From: Paenibacillus hamazuiensis | GTDB lineage: Bacteria; Bacillota; Bacilli; Paenibacillales; NBRC-103111 | Direction: 5' to 3' | DNA: 64,000 bases | Assembly (NCBI RefSeq): GCF_023276405.1 | Contig: NZ_JALRMO010000001.1 | Coordinates: 8,223,501 to 8,287,500 of the forward strand | Shown: one piece after another, positions 63,326 through 64,000 of the stretch | Layout of the letters: the number at the start of each line of letters is the position of its first letter | How positions within the stretch are numbered: the stretch's first letter is position 1 | The notes under the pieces: generated by a model | What the model was told of the DNA's origin: nothing | The model's input: the letters and a program-made list of their open reading frames with translations, nothing else | Database searches by the model: none | Translations under genes and position numbers: made by a program

Positions 63326-64000
63326 GTGCGGGTGTCGTTGTTTATTACGTGTTTGGCCGACCAGATGTATCCGGAGGTGGGGGAGAGTGTCGTTCGCCTG
63401 CTGCACCGGTACGGCTGCGAGGTCGATTTTCCCGAGGCGCAGACGTGCTGCGGGCAGCCCGCTTTCAACAGCGGCTATCATGACGAGGCGAGAGAGGTGG
63501 CGCGCAATTTGATTCGTGCGTTCGAGCACAGCGACTATGTGGTCTCTCCTTCCGGCTCCTGCACGGGGATGGTGCATCATTACTATCCGATGCTTTTTGC
63601 GGATGAGCCGGAATGGAAGGCGAAAGCGGAGGCGCTGATCGGGAAAACTTACGAGTTTTCGCAGTTTCTCGTGAATGTGCTGGGCGTTACCGACCTCGGC
63701 GCCGTTTTTCCGGAAAAGGTCACCTATCATCCTTCATGCCATGCTACGCGTCTGCTCGGCGTAAAGGAAGAGCCGGGTGCGCTGCTGAAGCAGGTCAAGG
63801 GGCTGGAGCTGGTCGAGCTGCCGAAAAAAGAAGACTGCTGCGGTTTCGGCGGCACGTTTGCGGTCAAGATGGCGGATATGTCCGAGGCGATGGTATGCGA
63901 AAAAGCGGCGCACGTCTGTTCGACGAAGGCCGGCGTGCTGGTCGGCTCGGACATGGGCTGCCTGATGAATATCGGGGGCAGATTAAACAAGGAAAACAAG
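63326..64000 (+). CDS. lutA: lactate utilisation protein A (3' end outside window)
   Basis: A GTG start at 63326 behind AAAGGGGAGA opens a frame that stays open for 225 codons to the window edge. It has the two cysteine-rich CCG domains of the LutA/GlpC family: TCCGQPAFNSGYHDE early and ED-CCGFGGTFAVK late, with PSGSCTGM and YHPSCHATR between. LutA carries iron-sulfur clusters and works with LutB and LutC to oxidise L-lactate to pyruvate. lutB and lutC would be expected to the right. Confidence 0.93.
   Translation, partial: MRVSLFITCLADQMYPEVGESVVRLLHRYGCEVDFPEAQTCCGQPAFNSGYHDEAREVARNLIRAFEHSDYVVSPSGSCTGMVHHYYPMLFADEPEWKAKAEALIGKTYEFSQFLVNVLGVTDLGAVFPEKVTYHPSCHATRLLGVKEEPGALLKQVKGLELVELPKKEDCCGFGGTFAVKMADMSEAMVCEKAAHVCSTKAGVLVGSDMGCLMNIGGRLNKENK

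Overview
The window reads as chromosome from a GC-rich Gram-positive bacterium, most likely Paenibacillus or a close relative. I infer this from strong GGAGG-type ribosome sites, LplB/LplC-type sugar permeases with a lipoprotein binding protein, a copper-amine-oxidase-N-domain secreted protein, a YunC homologue, a LutR/LutA pair and an Sfp-type phosphopantetheinyl transferase. No rRNA, tRNA, IS element, prophage or CRISPR array was seen.

Region 1 (1-33490) is the right-hand part of a hybrid polyketide/non-ribosomal-peptide cluster that begins left of the window. In order: a discrete trans-acting acyltransferase; two AT-less PKS proteins (each KS-DH-KR-ACP); a hybrid protein (KS-PCP-C-A-PCP-E); an NRPS protein (C-A-PCP, valine-like pocket DAFWLGGTFK); and a terminal PKS protein with its own cis AT (KS-AT-degenerate KR-methyltransferase-PCP) that ends in an unusual condensation-like domain. 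Next come a type II thioesterase, an RND exporter split by a frameshift, a small membrane protein and, convergently, the PPTase. The predicted chain is a polyene beta-ketoacyl unit, one epimerised amino acid, valine and one methylated malonyl unit that keeps its ketone. No type I thioesterase is visible, so the terminal C-like domain is the best release candidate. A 72-bp tandem hairpin repeat separates the two AT-less PKS genes.

Region 2 (33491-40494) has a promoter and a leader with a two-hairpin terminator, then an operon of two sugar-type ABC permeases, a binding lipoprotein, a TauD-like dioxygenase and a sulfatase. It may scavenge sulfate esters or sulfated glycans. A small basic peptide gene follows, overlapped by a possible antisense RNA.

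Region 3 (40495-50665) carries an MBL-fold hydrolase, a DUF429-like protein, a secreted copper-amine-oxidase-domain protein, glutaminase, a dihydroorotate-dehydrogenase-like protein fused to a duplicated membrane domain, a chromate transporter and a lipoprotein. The intergenic stretches hold several repeat families.

Region 4 (50666-64000) has a three-gene membrane/secreted operon, small conserved proteins, a PAS-GGDEF-EAL protein, two AraC regulators, a VOC protein, a mazEF locus with a frameshifted toxin behind a perfect palindrome, a YunC homologue and finally lutR-lutA, with lutA cut by the window edge.
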